A stretch of 64,000 nucleotides of DNA from Streptomyces sp. A1277 (GCF_004795015.1 NZ_SSBI01000031.1:29166-93165), one strand, 5' to 3'; shown: positions 44,503 through 53,398, counted from the first letter of the stretch. Numbers and translations: made by a program. Notes: a model not told the origin generated them from the letters alone.

Positions 44503-45588
44503 ATGATGATCCAGCGCCGATCCCGTACCCTCGCCGTGGCCTGCGTCCTCGCCGCCACCGCCACGCTGGCCGCCACCGGCTGCTCCAAGTCGGAGACCTC
44601 GGACTCCGCCAACGCGGACAGCAGCCAGGGCGCCCAGGCGGCCAAGACCCCCGAGTCGTCGTCCGGTTCCGGCTGCTCGCTGCAGGCGTACGGGGCGCCG
44701 AAGCTCGACCTGAAGAACGCGGTGGTCGGCTTCTCCCAGTCGGAGAAGGAGGCCAACCCCTTCCGCATCGCCGAGACCCAGTCCATCAAGGACGAGGCCA
44801 AGAAGGTCGGCGTCAAGAAGCTGCTCACCACCAACGCCCAGTCGCAGCTGTCCAAGCAGATCAGCGACATCCAGGACATGCTGTCCCAGGGCGCGCAGTT
44901 CCTCATCGTCGCCCCGCTCAACTCGGACGGTCTGGAGCCGGCGCTGAAGGCCGCCGCCGCCAAGAAGGTCCCGGTCCTCACCGTCGACCGCAAGCTCAAC
45001 TCCACCGCCTGCAAGGACTACGTGGCCTTCCTGGGCTCCGACTTCGTGGAGCAGGGCAAGCGCGCCGCGGACGCGATGATCAAGTCGACCGGCGGCAAGG
45101 GCAAGGTCGCCATCCTCCTCGGCTCGTCGGGCAACAACGTCACCACCGACCGCACCAAGGGCTTCGTCGACCAGCTCAAGGCCAAGGCCCCCGACATGGA
45201 GATCGTCGCCCAGCAGACCGGCGAGTTCGCCCGTGACAAGGGCCAGCAGGTCATGGAGCAGCTCATCCAGTCCAAGCCGGACATCACCGCCGTCTACGCG
45301 GAGAACGACGAGATGGGCCTCGGCGCCGTCACCGCGCTGAAGGCCGCCGGCAAGAAGCCCGGCAAGGACGTCAAGGTCGTCTCCGTCGACGGCACCCGCA
45401 ACGCCGTACAGGCCATCGTCAACGGCGACTACAACGCCGTCATCGAGTCCAACCCGCGCTTCGGCCCGCTGGCCTTCGCGACCGCCCAGAAGTTCTACGG
45501 CGGCGAGGAGATCCCGGAGAACGTCATCATCACCGACCGCGCCTACGACGAGGCCAACGCCAAGGACTCGCTCGGCGGCGCGTTCTGA
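44503..45588 (+). CDS. ABC transporter sugar-binding lipoprotein, YtfQ-like (galactofuranose/arabinofuranose class)
   Basis: 361 residues with a lipobox LAATGC (lipid Cys27), AAGGAG nine bases before the ATG, and a periplasmic-binding type I (ribose-binding-like) fold: VVGFSQSEKEANPFRIAE at the start, APLNSDGLEPAL, VLTVDRKLN, GSSGNNVTTDRTKGF, YAENDEMGLGAV and SVDGTRNAVQAI. These segments and the operon order resemble E. coli YtfQ, which binds galactofuranose. It captures the monosaccharides released by the secreted GH2 and GH127 enzymes. The first gene of the transporter operon, separated from the ATPase by 177 bp of hairpin-forming RNA. Confidence 0.88.
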   Translation: MMIQRRSRTLAVACVLAATATLAATGCSKSETSDSANADSSQGAQAAKTPESSSGSGCSLQAYGAPKLDLKNAVVGFSQSEKEANPFRIAETQSIKDEAKKVGVKKLLTTNAQSQLSKQISDIQDMLSQGAQFLIVAPLNSDGLEPALKAAAAKKVPVLTVDRKLNSTACKDYVAFLGSDFVEQGKRAADAMIKSTGGKGKVAILLGSSGNNVTTDRTKGFVDQLKAKAPDMEIVAQQTGEFARDKGQQVMEQLIQSKPDITAVYAENDEMGLGAVTALKAAGKKPGKDVKVVSVDGTRNAVQAIVNGDYNAVIESNPRFGPLAFATAQKFYGGEEIPENVIITDRAYDEANAKDSLGGAF

Positions 45589-45615
45589 TCCGACCCGGCC
45601 CCACCTGCCCGTAAC

Positions 45616-45720
45616 GGCGTGTCCCGGACACGCCCCGGCACCACCGGGCGCCGGCCCGCCGGCCGCGTACCGGCCCCGTCGGTCCACCCGCCGCCGTGAC
45701 GCTCCCACCCGTCACGGCGG
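45616..45720 (+). other. Intercistronic hairpins between binding protein and ATPase genes
   Basis: Two strong dyads: GGCGTGTCC/GGACACGCC (45616-45634) and a 10-bp stem CCGCCGTGAC/GTCACGGCGG with a 10-base loop (45691-45720). No U-tract. Such structures often protect the binding-protein mRNA or attenuate read-through, giving more binding protein than membrane subunits. Confidence 0.5.
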
Positions 45721-45765
45721 CCACCGGGCCCACCCCCTTGGAAGAGCGGAAGGCCAAGACCAGCC

Positions 45766-47415
45766 ATGGCACCACCCGAAGCAGTACCGCAGCCGCCGGA
45801 GCCGGCCGCCGACGTGAAGGAGCCCACCGCGCCCGCCGCCGTGAAGGAGGCCGGCCAGGCGCCGGCCGTCCTGGAGGCCCGCTCGGTGAGCAAGCGGTTC
45901 CCGGGCGTCGTCGCCCTCGACGGCGTCTCCTTCTCCCTGCGCGCCGGCGAGACCCACGCCCTGGTGGGGGAGAACGGAGCCGGGAAGTCCACCCTCATCA
46001 AGGTGCTGACCGGCGTCTACCGGCCCGACGAGGGCGAACTGCGGCTGGCCGGCCAACAGATCGCCTTCGCCCGGCCGTTCGAGGCCCAGCAGGCCGGCAT
46101 CTCCACGATCTACCAGGAGGTGAACCTCGTCCCGCTGATGAGCGTGGCGCGCAACATCTTCCTCGGACGTGAGCCGAAGAACCGTTTCGGCCTGATCGAC
46201 TTCGCCCGGATGCACCGCGAGACCACCGAACTCCTCGACGGCTTCGGTGTCCGCGTCGACCCCAGGCGCCCCCTGCACACCCTGGGCATCGGCACCCAGC
46301 AGATGGTCGCGCTGGCCCGTGCCGTCTCCGTCAACGCCCAGGTCGTCATCATGGACGAACCCACCTCCTCGCTGGAGCCGCGCGAGGTCGAGACCCTCTT
46401 CCGGGTCATCGAGGACCTGCGCGGACGCGGCATCGCCGTGCTCTACGTCAGCCACCGCATGGACGAGCTCTACCGGATCTGCGACCGCGTCACCGTCCTG
46501 CGCGACGGCCACCACATCCACACCGGCGACCTCGCCGACCTCGACCGGATGCAGCTCGTCTCGATGATGCTCGGCCGCGACATGGCCGAGGTGCGCCGCG
46601 AGGGGCTCACCAACTTCGACTCCGAGGGCCACGAGGTGGCGCGCACCCCCGTCCTCACCGCGACCGGTCTCTCCCGCGACCACCAACTGCACGACGTATC
46701 CCTGGAACTGTACGCGGGCGAGGTCATGGGACTCGGCGGCCTCCTCGGCTCCGGGCGCAGCGAGACCGCGAAGGCCCTGTCCGGTGCGCTGGGCCTGGAC
46801 TCCGGCGAGGTGAGAATCGGCGGACGCACCCTGCGCCGGCTCACCTCCGCGGCCGCCATCCGCTCCGGCATCAGCCTGCTGCCCGAGGACCGCAAGGCCG
46901 AGGGCATCGTGCCCGGCCTCTCGGTCCGCGAGAACATCGTGCTGGCCGCGATGCCCCGCCTCTCCCGCGCCGGCATCGTCTCCCGCGCCAAGCAGGACCG
47001 CATTGTCGACATCTTCATGAAGCGACTGCGGATCAAGGCCGCGAGCCCCGAGCAGAAGGTCGGCGAACTCTCCGGCGGCAACCAGCAGAAGGTCCTGCTC
47101 GCCCGCTGGCTCTGCCTGGAGCCCAAGGTCCTGCTGCTGGACGAACCCACCCGCGGCATCGACGTCGGCGCCAAGGCCGAGGTCCAGAGCCTCATCGACG
47201 ACCTCGCCCGCGAGGGCCTCGCCGTCCTGCTCATCTCCTCCGACATCGAGGAACTGATCGAGGGCGCCGACCGCATCGTCGTCCTGCGCGGCGGCGCGGT
47301 CGCGGGCGAACTGGCGGGCGACGAGGTGACCGAGAGCCACCTGCTCGAAGTGCTCGCCGACCATTCACCGGCACCCGTGGACAAGGCGCCGGCCGCCAAG
47401 GAGGACCCCCGATGA
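45766..47415 (+). CDS. Sugar ABC ATPase with two nucleotide-binding domains (YtfR/RbsA-like)
   Basis: 549 residues. The first NBD has Walker A GENGAGKST, Walker B VVIMDEPTSSLE and a variant signature GIGTQQM. The second has a degenerate P-loop GLLGSGRSE, signature LSGGNQQKV and Walker B VLLLDEPTRGID. This split of functions is usual in the monosaccharide (CUT2) class. An Ala/Pro-rich extension of about 25 residues precedes the fold. It powers import through the two downstream permeases; its stop overlaps the first permease start. Confidence 0.94.
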   Translation: MAPPEAVPQPPEPAADVKEPTAPAAVKEAGQAPAVLEARSVSKRFPGVVALDGVSFSLRAGETHALVGENGAGKSTLIKVLTGVYRPDEGELRLAGQQIAFARPFEAQQAGISTIYQEVNLVPLMSVARNIFLGREPKNRFGLIDFARMHRETTELLDGFGVRVDPRRPLHTLGIGTQQMVALARAVSVNAQVVIMDEPTSSLEPREVETLFRVIEDLRGRGIAVLYVSHRMDELYRICDRVTVLRDGHHIHTGDLADLDRMQLVSMMLGRDMAEVRREGLTNFDSEGHEVARTPVLTATGLSRDHQLHDVSLELYAGEVMGLGGLLGSGRSETAKALSGALGLDSGEVRIGGRTLRRLTSAAAIRSGISLLPEDRKAEGIVPGLSVRENIVLAAMPRLSRAGIVSRAKQDRIVDIFMKRLRIKAASPEQKVGELSGGNQQKVLLARWLCLEPKVLLLDEPTRGIDVGAKAEVQSLIDDLAREGLAVLLISSDIEELIEGADRIVVLRGGAVAGELAGDEVTESHLLEVLADHSPAPVDKAPAAKEDPR

Positions 47416-48386
47416 CCCAGGCCGCAGTCTCCACCCCCGCAGCCCGGCCGCTGGCCCGGTTGCGCGACCCCGCCTGGTACCAGGAGTACGGCGTCTACCT
47501 CGCCGTCGCGGTCGTCCTGCTCTTCAACGCCCTGTTCACCGAGCACTTCATGACCGTGGACAACCTCCGCACCCAGCTCGTCCAGGTCGCCCCCATCGTC
47601 ATCGTCGCCCTCGGCATGGCGCTCGTCATCGGCACCGAGGGCGTCGACCTCTCCGTCGGCTCGACCATGGCCCTGGCCGCCGCGCTGCTGCCCCTCTACC
47701 TCGGCTACGGACTGGTGCCCGCCCTCGTCATGGCGCTGCTGGCCGGAGCCCTCGTCGGCGCGGTCAACGGCACCCTGGTCTCACTCGTCGGCCTCCAGCC
47801 GATCGTCGCCACCCTCGCCCTGTTCGTCGGCGGCCGCGGCCTCGCCCTGGTCATGGCGGACAGCCAGCTCAAGCAGATCGTCAACCCCGACCTGCTGTCC
47901 CTGGGCACCGGCTCCTTCCTCGGCATCCCGCTGGTCGTCCTCATCGCCGCCCTCCTCGCCGGCGCCGTGGCCTTCCTCGTCACGCGCACCACCTTCGGCC
48001 GCCAGGTCGTCGCCATCGGCGGCAACCGGTCCGCCGCAGCCCTGGCGGGTCTCCCCGTACGGCGGGTGCTCATCGGTGTGTACATGCTCTGCGGGGTGCT
48101 GGCCGCACTCGCGGGCATCCTGGCCACCGCCCGGCTCACCGCCAGCGACCCCTCCTCGCTCGGCACCCTCATGGAACTCTCCGCCATCACGGCGGTCGTG
48201 GTGGGCGGCACCCCGCTCAACGGCGGCTCCATCCGGGTTCTCGGCACCGTCGCCGGCGCCCTGCTGATGCAGCTGCTGCGCGCCACCCTCATCAAGCACG
48301 ACCTGCCCGACTCCACCGCACAGATCGCCCAGGCGGCCATCATCATCGCCGCCGTCTACGTCGCCCGGGAGCGTCGGTCCCGATGA
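47412..48386 (+). CDS. CUT2 sugar ABC permease 1 (YtfT-like)
   Basis: 324 residues, about ten hydrophobic helices, with the branched-chain/ribose permease signature (EGVDLSVGSTMALAAAL and GGTPLNGGSIRVLG). It begins at an ATGA overlap with the ATPase stop. Two distinct permeases in one CUT2 operon is the arrangement of E. coli ytfT-yjfF and differs from the single RbsC of ribose systems. Confidence 0.92.
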   Translation: MTQAAVSTPAARPLARLRDPAWYQEYGVYLAVAVVLLFNALFTEHFMTVDNLRTQLVQVAPIVIVALGMALVIGTEGVDLSVGSTMALAAALLPLYLGYGLVPALVMALLAGALVGAVNGTLVSLVGLQPIVATLALFVGGRGLALVMADSQLKQIVNPDLLSLGTGSFLGIPLVVLIAALLAGAVAFLVTRTTFGRQVVAIGGNRSAAALAGLPVRRVLIGVYMLCGVLAALAGILATARLTASDPSSLGTLMELSAITAVVVGGTPLNGGSIRVLGTVAGALLMQLLRATLIKHDLPDSTAQIAQAAIIIAAVYVARERRSR

Positions 48387-49441
48387 ACGAAACCTCACCT
48401 GCCCCGGTGGCCTCCGCACCGGCACCGCGCAAGACCCCCGCGACGGGCGGCGGCAAGCCCGCCACCACGGCCGGAGCGCCGGCCGCGACCGGCCGGCGGA
48501 TCGCCGAACTCCTGCAACGCCAGGGCGTCCTGGTCGTCCTGCTCACCGTCGTGATCGTCGCGTCCTTCATCTACCCGTCGTTCCACACCCTGGACAACGC
48601 CCGCGGAGTGACCGTCCAGGCATCCTTCCTGGCCGTGGTCGCGCTCGGGATGACCATGGTCATCATCACCGGCGGCATCGACCTGTCCGTCGGCTCCGTC
48701 TTCGCACTCGGCGGGGTGCTCGCCGCCTGGGCCTCCCAATGGGGCTTCCTGCCCGCCCTGTTGACGCCGCTCGTGGTGTGCGGTGCGATCGGCCTGCTCA
48801 ACGGATTCCTCGTGGCACGCGCCGGAATGGCGCCGTTCATCGTCACCCTCGCCACGCTGCTGGGCGCGCGCGGTCTGCTCCTCGCGATCACCGACGAGGG
48901 CGCCACCACCTACCTGGTGCCCAAGGACTCCGCCTTCGCCGAACTCGGCCAGGGCAGCATCTGGGGCTTCGGCTATCCGATCCTGGTCGCCCTCGCGCTC
49001 TTCGGCGCCGGTGGGCTCCTCCTGCAGCGCACCTCGTTCGGGCAGACGATCTTCGCCGTCGGCGGCAGCAGCGACGCGGCCACGCTGATGGGGCTGCCCG
49101 TCGCCCGGACCAAGATGCTCGTCTACACGCTCAGCGGACTGCTGGCCGGCCTCGCCGGTGCGCTCAACGCCGCCCGGCTCTCCTCCGGGGTCACCATCCT
49201 CGGCGTGGGCATGGAACTCGACGCCATCTCCGCCGTCGTCATCGGCGGCACCCTCCTCATCGGCGGCGCCGGCTCGATCAGCGGCACCCTCTGGGGCGTC
49301 CTGCTGCTCCAGGTCATCCAGAACCTGATCAACCAGATCGGCACGCTGAACTCCTCGTACCAGTCGGTCGTCAGTGGCGGGTTCCTTATCGTTGTCGTCG
49401 TGGCCCAGCGCTATCTGGCGCGCAGTCGCAGAACCACCTGA
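48383..49441 (+). CDS. CUT2 sugar ABC permease 2 (YjfF-like)
   Basis: 352 residues. A 40-residue Ala/Pro/Thr-rich cytoplasmic N-terminus precedes the permease core with GGIDLSVGSVFALGGVL and GGTLLIGGAGSISGTLWG. It overlaps the first permease by ATGA, so the three membrane-complex genes are translationally coupled. A strong terminator follows. Confidence 0.92.
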   Translation: MNETSPAPVASAPAPRKTPATGGGKPATTAGAPAATGRRIAELLQRQGVLVVLLTVVIVASFIYPSFHTLDNARGVTVQASFLAVVALGMTMVIITGGIDLSVGSVFALGGVLAAWASQWGFLPALLTPLVVCGAIGLLNGFLVARAGMAPFIVTLATLLGARGLLLAITDEGATTYLVPKDSAFAELGQGSIWGFGYPILVALALFGAGGLLLQRTSFGQTIFAVGGSSDAATLMGLPVARTKMLVYTLSGLLAGLAGALNAARLSSGVTILGVGMELDAISAVVIGGTLLIGGAGSISGTLWGVLLLQVIQNLINQIGTLNSSYQSVVSGGFLIVVVVAQRYLARSRRTT

Positions 49442-49443
49442 AC

Positions 49444-49474
49444 CGGTGCCGGGGCCGTCGCGGCCCCGGCACCG
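49444..49474 (+). terminator. Terminator of the furanose ABC operon
   Basis: Perfect 14-bp stem (left arm CGGTGCCGGGGCCG) with a 3-base loop, starting three bases after the permease stop; TTCG follows. Confidence 0.65.
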
Positions 49475-49550
49475 TTCGAGCCGATCGAGCCGAACCGGCG
49501 CAGCCGGGCCACCGCGCCTCACCGCGCGACAAGTCGATTCAGGGAGTGCC

Positions 49551-50585
49551 GTGGGCGTCAGCCTCAAGGACGTTGCGCAACGGGCGGGCGTGTCCATCAA
49601 GACCGTGTCCAACGTGGTGAACAACTATCAGCACGTCACACCGAAGATGCGCGCCAAGGTGCAGCAGGCCATCGACGAGCTCGGCTACCGGCCGAACCTC
49701 ACCGCCCGCCACCTTCGCAAGGGCCGCACCGGGATCATCGCGCTCGCCGTCCCCGAGTTCGGCAACCCGTACTTCGCCGAGCTGGCAGGCGCGGTCGTCG
49801 ACGCGGCCGCCCGGCACGACTACACCGTGCTGGTCGACCACACCGGCGGACTGCGCGAGAAGGAGCTCCTGGTCAGCCAGGGCTTCCGGTCCCACGTCAT
49901 CGACGGACTCATCCTCAGCCCGATCCACCTGGAGACCGAGGACCTGACGGCGCGCGCCGACACCGCGCCCCTGGTCCTGCTCGGCGAGCGCGAGTACGAG
50001 GCCCCGTACGACCACATCGCGATCGACAACGTCGCGGCCGCGCGCGAGGCCGTGCGCCACCTCGTCGAACTCGGCCACCGCAGGATCGCCTTCCTCGGCT
50101 CGCGCACCGGCCGCGAACGCCAGCCCGCCCACCTTCGGCTGCGCGGCTGGCGCGAGGAGCTGGCCGCCGCCGGCGTCGAGCCCGACGAGTCGCTCGTCGT
50201 CGTCACCGACGGCTACGGCCGCGAGGACGGCGCCTCCGCCATGGCCGCGCTCCTGGACCGGGGGGAGCGGCCCGACGCCGTGTTCGCGTACAACGACCTC
50301 ATCGCCATCGGCGCCATGCGCACCCTCTCCGAGCGCGGCCTGCGCATCCCCGAGGACGTCGCCGTCGTCGGTTTCGACGACATCGAGGAGAGCCTCTACG
50401 GGGCCACCACGCTGACCACCGTGGCGCCCGACAAGGAGGCCATCGCCCGGCTCGCCGTCGACAGCCTCGTCGAGCGCCTCTCCGGCGACCGGGTGAGCGA
50501 ACCCCGGCGGCCCCGGCCCGGCTACCGGCTCGTCATCCGCGAATCCACCGTTCGCCGGCCCGCCGCCGGCCGGGCCGCACCGTAA
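49551..50585 (+). CDS. LacI-family regulator B of the furanoside locus
   Basis: 344 residues from GTG at 49551 with AGGGAG four bases upstream. The HTH SLKDVAQRAGVSIKTVSNVV and hinge YRPNLTARHLR closely resemble regulator A (37-38 kb). The effector domain has the usual ribose-binding-like layout and ends VGFDDIEESLYGATTLTTVAPD. Located directly after the transporter and before the epimerase, it most likely controls the importer through the AACGTT sites at 44.1-44.3 kb. Which of the two regulators occupies which site cannot be decided from sequence. Confidence 0.9.
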   Translation: MGVSLKDVAQRAGVSIKTVSNVVNNYQHVTPKMRAKVQQAIDELGYRPNLTARHLRKGRTGIIALAVPEFGNPYFAELAGAVVDAAARHDYTVLVDHTGGLREKELLVSQGFRSHVIDGLILSPIHLETEDLTARADTAPLVLLGEREYEAPYDHIAIDNVAAAREAVRHLVELGHRRIAFLGSRTGRERQPAHLRLRGWREELAAAGVEPDESLVVVTDGYGREDGASAMAALLDRGERPDAVFAYNDLIAIGAMRTLSERGLRIPEDVAVVGFDDIEESLYGATTLTTVAPDKEAIARLAVDSLVERLSGDRVSEPRRPRPGYRLVIRESTVRRPAAGRAAP

Positions 50586-50685
50586 ACGCCGCTCCAACTT
50601 GCCGCGACCTCTGGTGAGTTGGGCATACGCGCCCCGGTCCCCCCGTCCGGCCACCCCGGCCGTCCGATCGCCCCAAGGATCCCTG

Positions 50686-51765
50686 ATGCCTCGCCCCACC
50701 GTGAACCGCAAACCGTTCGGCGCCCATGGGCCCGCGGACGTCGACGTCTGGACGCTCGACTCCGGCACCGGAGTCCGCGCCGAGATCCTCACCTACGGCG
50801 GCATCCTGCACCGTCTCACCGTGCCCGACACCGCCGGCACCCCGGAATCCGTCGTGCGCTCGCTGCCCGCCCTGGACGACTACACGGGGAAGAACCCCTT
50901 CATCGGCGCCCTCGTCGGCCGCTACGCCAACCGCATCGCGCACGGCACGTTCACCCTCGACGGCACGGAGCACCGGATCCCCGCCACCGACCGGGGCCAC
51001 GCCCTGCACGGCGGCCCCGACGGCTTCCACACCCGCGTCTGGCAGGCCGAGGGCGACGCCGGCGAGGAGGCCGCCACCCTGCGGCTCACCCTGCACAGCC
51101 CCGACGGCGACATGGGCTTCCCCGGCGCGCTGGACGTCACCGTCACCTACACTCTCGACGCGGCCGGCACCCTCGCGCTCGACTACGCGGCGACCACCGA
51201 CCGCACCACCGTCGTCAGCCTCACCAACCACGCCTACTTCGACCTGGCCGCCCGGGGCGACATCCTCGGGCACACCCTCCAGGTGGACGCGGAACGCTAT
51301 CTGCCCGTGGACGAGGACGGCATCCCCGAGGGCCCGGCCGCACCCGTCGCAGGCACCCCGTTCGACCTCACCGCACCGCAGACCCTCGCGGAACGCGTCA
51401 CGCTTCCGCACGAACAACTGCGCCGGGCAGGCGGCTTCGACCACTGCTGGGTCCTTCGCGGCCCGGACACGCCCGCCGGACTGCGCCGCGCCGCCCGCCT
51501 CACCGCACCCGGCGCCGCGCGGGCCATGGAGGTGTGGACCACCGAGCCCGGCATCCAGGTCTACACCGCCAACCAGCTGGACGGCACCCTGGCAAGCGCC
51601 GACGGCGGCCGCCACGACCGGCACAGCGCCGTCTGCCTGGAGACCCAGCACCTGCCCGACTCGCCCAACCGCCCGGACCACCCCAGCACCGTCCTGCGCC
51701 CGGGCGAGGAGTTCCGCAGCCGCACCGAGTTCCGCTTCCCGCATCTGACGGCCCTGCGCGGGTGA
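50686..51765 (+). CDS. Aldose 1-epimerase (mutarotase, GalM family)
   Basis: 359 residues; ATG at 50686 with AAGGAT five bases upstream. Family signatures: RYANRIAHG, HGGPDGFH, catalytic His in TNHAYFDL and catalytic Glu in CLETQHLPDSPN. No signal peptide, so it acts on imported sugar, interconverting anomers. That is useful where an importer delivers furanose forms. It lies 100 bp after regulator B and is likely co-transcribed. Confidence 0.93.
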   Translation: MPRPTVNRKPFGAHGPADVDVWTLDSGTGVRAEILTYGGILHRLTVPDTAGTPESVVRSLPALDDYTGKNPFIGALVGRYANRIAHGTFTLDGTEHRIPATDRGHALHGGPDGFHTRVWQAEGDAGEEAATLRLTLHSPDGDMGFPGALDVTVTYTLDAAGTLALDYAATTDRTTVVSLTNHAYFDLAARGDILGHTLQVDAERYLPVDEDGIPEGPAAPVAGTPFDLTAPQTLAERVTLPHEQLRRAGGFDHCWVLRGPDTPAGLRRAARLTAPGAARAMEVWTTEPGIQVYTANQLDGTLASADGGRHDRHSAVCLETQHLPDSPNRPDHPSTVLRPGEEFRSRTEFRFPHLTALRG

Positions 51766-51780
51766 GGTGGTGCGGGTCCG

Positions 51781-52362
51781 TCAGGTGACCTTGCGTCCCT
51801 CGGCCATGGCGGCCACCGCCCTGCGCAGGCGCGCTTCCCTGACCTCGGGTGTCGACGCCGTCATGAGACGCAGGAGCACCAGGTACCGGTCGGACCTGCC
51901 GAGCCGTTCGAAGAAGTCCCCGGCCGCCTCGTCGGCCGCCAGCGCGGCGGCGAGGTCGGCGGGGACGGTGGCCAGACTCTGCGAGGGGTACGCCGCCTCC
52001 CACCGCCCGTCCGCCCGGGCCGCCTCGACCTCGGCGAGTCCCGGCTCCCGCATGCGCCCGGCCGCGACGAGCGCCTCCACCTTCTCCACGTTGACCAGCG
52101 ACCAGACACTGCGTGGCCGGCGGGGCGTGATCCGCTGGAGGTAGTACGTCTCGTCGCAGGACCTGCGCTGCCCGGTGATCCAGCCGTAGCAGAGGACGGC
52201 GTCGGTGTACTCGTCGGCCGTCACCGACGCCGCGCCCGAATTCCGCTTGGCGACCTTCAGCCAGAGGCCCGGCCGGTCGGCGTGGTGTTCCTCCAGCCAC
52301 GCTTCGAGGTCTGCGGCGCACGCGAAGGGCTGGGCGTTCTCCGGGGTGTCGGCCGTGGTCAT
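51781..52362 (-). CDS. YdeI/OmpD-associated family protein
   Basis: 193 residues from ATG at 52362, with AGGAGG nine bases upstream. The family pattern is present: LEEHHADRPGLWLKVAKRNSG, DAVLCYGWITGQ, RRPRSVWSLVNVEKVEALV, and a C-terminal four-helix part with FFERLGRSDRYLVLLRLM. Family members are soluble; some are linked to peptide resistance, but the activity is unknown. Confidence 0.88.
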   Translation of the reverse strand: MTTADTPENAQPFACAADLEAWLEEHHADRPGLWLKVAKRNSGAASVTADEYTDAVLCYGWITGQRRSCDETYYLQRITPRRPRSVWSLVNVEKVEALVAAGRMREPGLAEVEAARADGRWEAAYPSQSLATVPADLAAALAADEAAGDFFERLGRSDRYLVLLRLMTASTPEVREARLRRAVAAMAEGRKVT

Positions 52363-52456
52363 CCTGCGGTGCCTCCTGCTCGGCACCGGGCCCGCTGCCC
52401 GGCGACCACTTCACGCTAGGCCGCCTTTAGGACAGCTGCTGACCGCTACACCAAAT

Positions 52457-52476
52457 TACGATGAGCCTCGTATTAT
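52457..52476 (+). promoter_or_regulatory. Autoregulatory ArsR operator and -10 box
   Basis: TACGA-N6-TCGTA (52457-52472) overlaps a near-consensus -10 TATTAT (52471-52476). The dyad equals that at 32237-32252 before the Old Yellow Enzyme gene in arm sequence and spacing. Confidence 0.65.
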
Positions 52477-52512
52477 GGGAGCCCCGGACGAGCGACGATA
52501 CGGAGAGCCACC

Positions 52513-52881
52513 GTGACCCCTGTCAGCACCGTGGCCCCGGCAGCGGGCGCGCGCACCCTGGCCCACCCCGCGCGCGAGGAGATCCGGCTCGAAGCGGTCC
52601 TGCACGCCCTCTCGGACCCGGTGCGGCTGTCCGTCGTCCGGGAACTGGCGGCGGCCGAGGACGAGCTCACCTGCTCCTGCTTCGACCTGCCGGTGACCAA
52701 GTCCACCACCACGCACCACTTCCGGGTGCTCCGCGAGAGCGGCATCGTCCGGCAGACCTACCGGGGCACCGCCAAGATGAACGGGCTCAGGCGCGACGAC
52801 CTGGAGGCGCTGTTCCCCGGGCTGCTCTCCGGCATCCTCGAAGCGGCGGCCCGCCAGGCCGGCCGCCTCGGCGAGGGTTGA
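52513..52881 (+). CDS. ArsR-family winged-helix regulator with a Cys-x-Cys motif
   Basis: 122 residues from GTG at 52513 (GGAG upstream). The winged helix shows ALSDPVRLSVVRELAA, the LTCSCFDLPVTKSTTTHHFRVLRESGIV recognition region and a wing RQTYRGTAKMN. The two cysteines in TCSC precede the recognition helix and could sense metals, oxidants or electrophiles. It probably represses itself and the distant Old Yellow Enzyme gene, since both carry the same dyad. Confidence 0.9.
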   Translation: MTPVSTVAPAAGARTLAHPAREEIRLEAVLHALSDPVRLSVVRELAAAEDELTCSCFDLPVTKSTTTHHFRVLRESGIVRQTYRGTAKMNGLRRDDLEALFPGLLSGILEAAARQAGRLGEG

Positions 52882-52906
52882 GCGGGCCCGGCCCGGTTCC
52901 CGCCCT

Positions 52907-52993
52907 CGCGGCTGCGCGCGTGCGCGAACCGGTACCGCTATTCGCCTATGACCAAGCCACGCACCCGCGGCTCCGCGCGTGCGCGAACCGGTA
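52907..52993. repeat. Two 28-bp direct repeats 59 bp apart
   Basis: CGCGGCT(G/C)CGCGCGTGCG followed by CGAACCGGTA occurs at 52907-52934 and 52966-52993 with one mismatch. They lie just after the ArsR stop in a 267-bp gap without a gene. Confidence 0.85.
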
Positions 52994-53148
52994 ATTCATT
53001 GACCGATCAGCCGTGACGGGACATGCTGTAGCCCCGCCCGGCCCGCCGTCACCCATACGCGGCCCCATGGGGTCCGTGCGCGGCCGGTGCCGGCCCGAGT
53101 GCCGTGCCCGGTTCCGGCGACGCAGGGGATCGCCGGAGCCGGCACGCC

Positions 53149-53328
53149 TCAGGCGGCGGACCTGGGGTTGCCCTTGGTGGCGGCGGCCCACTCGACCAGC
53201 AGACGCTGGTACTCCTCCTCGTCCTCCGGGGACAGGTGGCCGCCCGAACGCCGCCACAGGTCGCGAATGTCTTCATTCACCACTGCGGAGGGGCGTACGG
53301 AACTGGACGGGCACGGAGTCGGGGACAT
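53149..53328 (-). CDS. Small hypothetical protein
   Basis: 59 residues. The ATG at 53328 has GGTAGGT directly upstream. A Pro/Ser-rich N-terminus is followed by an amphipathic, acidic helical stretch (NEDIRDLWRRSGGHLSPEDE, then EEYQRLLVEW) that looks like a genuine small folded or partner-binding segment. I do not recognise it beyond 'small Streptomyces protein'. Confidence 0.6.
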   Translation of the reverse strand: MSPTPCPSSSVRPSAVVNEDIRDLWRRSGGHLSPEDEEEYQRLLVEWAAATKGNPRSAA

Positions 53329-53398
53329 ACCTACCAGGCTAAGGCCCCGATGTGACAATCCGACCCATTGCACGTCAGGGACATCTCTCACATCTCTG

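Noticed and set aside
50598..50628. CCAACT...AGTTGG inverted repeat before the epimerase gene as operator or terminator
   Set aside because: Arms are only six bases with a long spacer and no U-tract or family resemblance; insufficient support.
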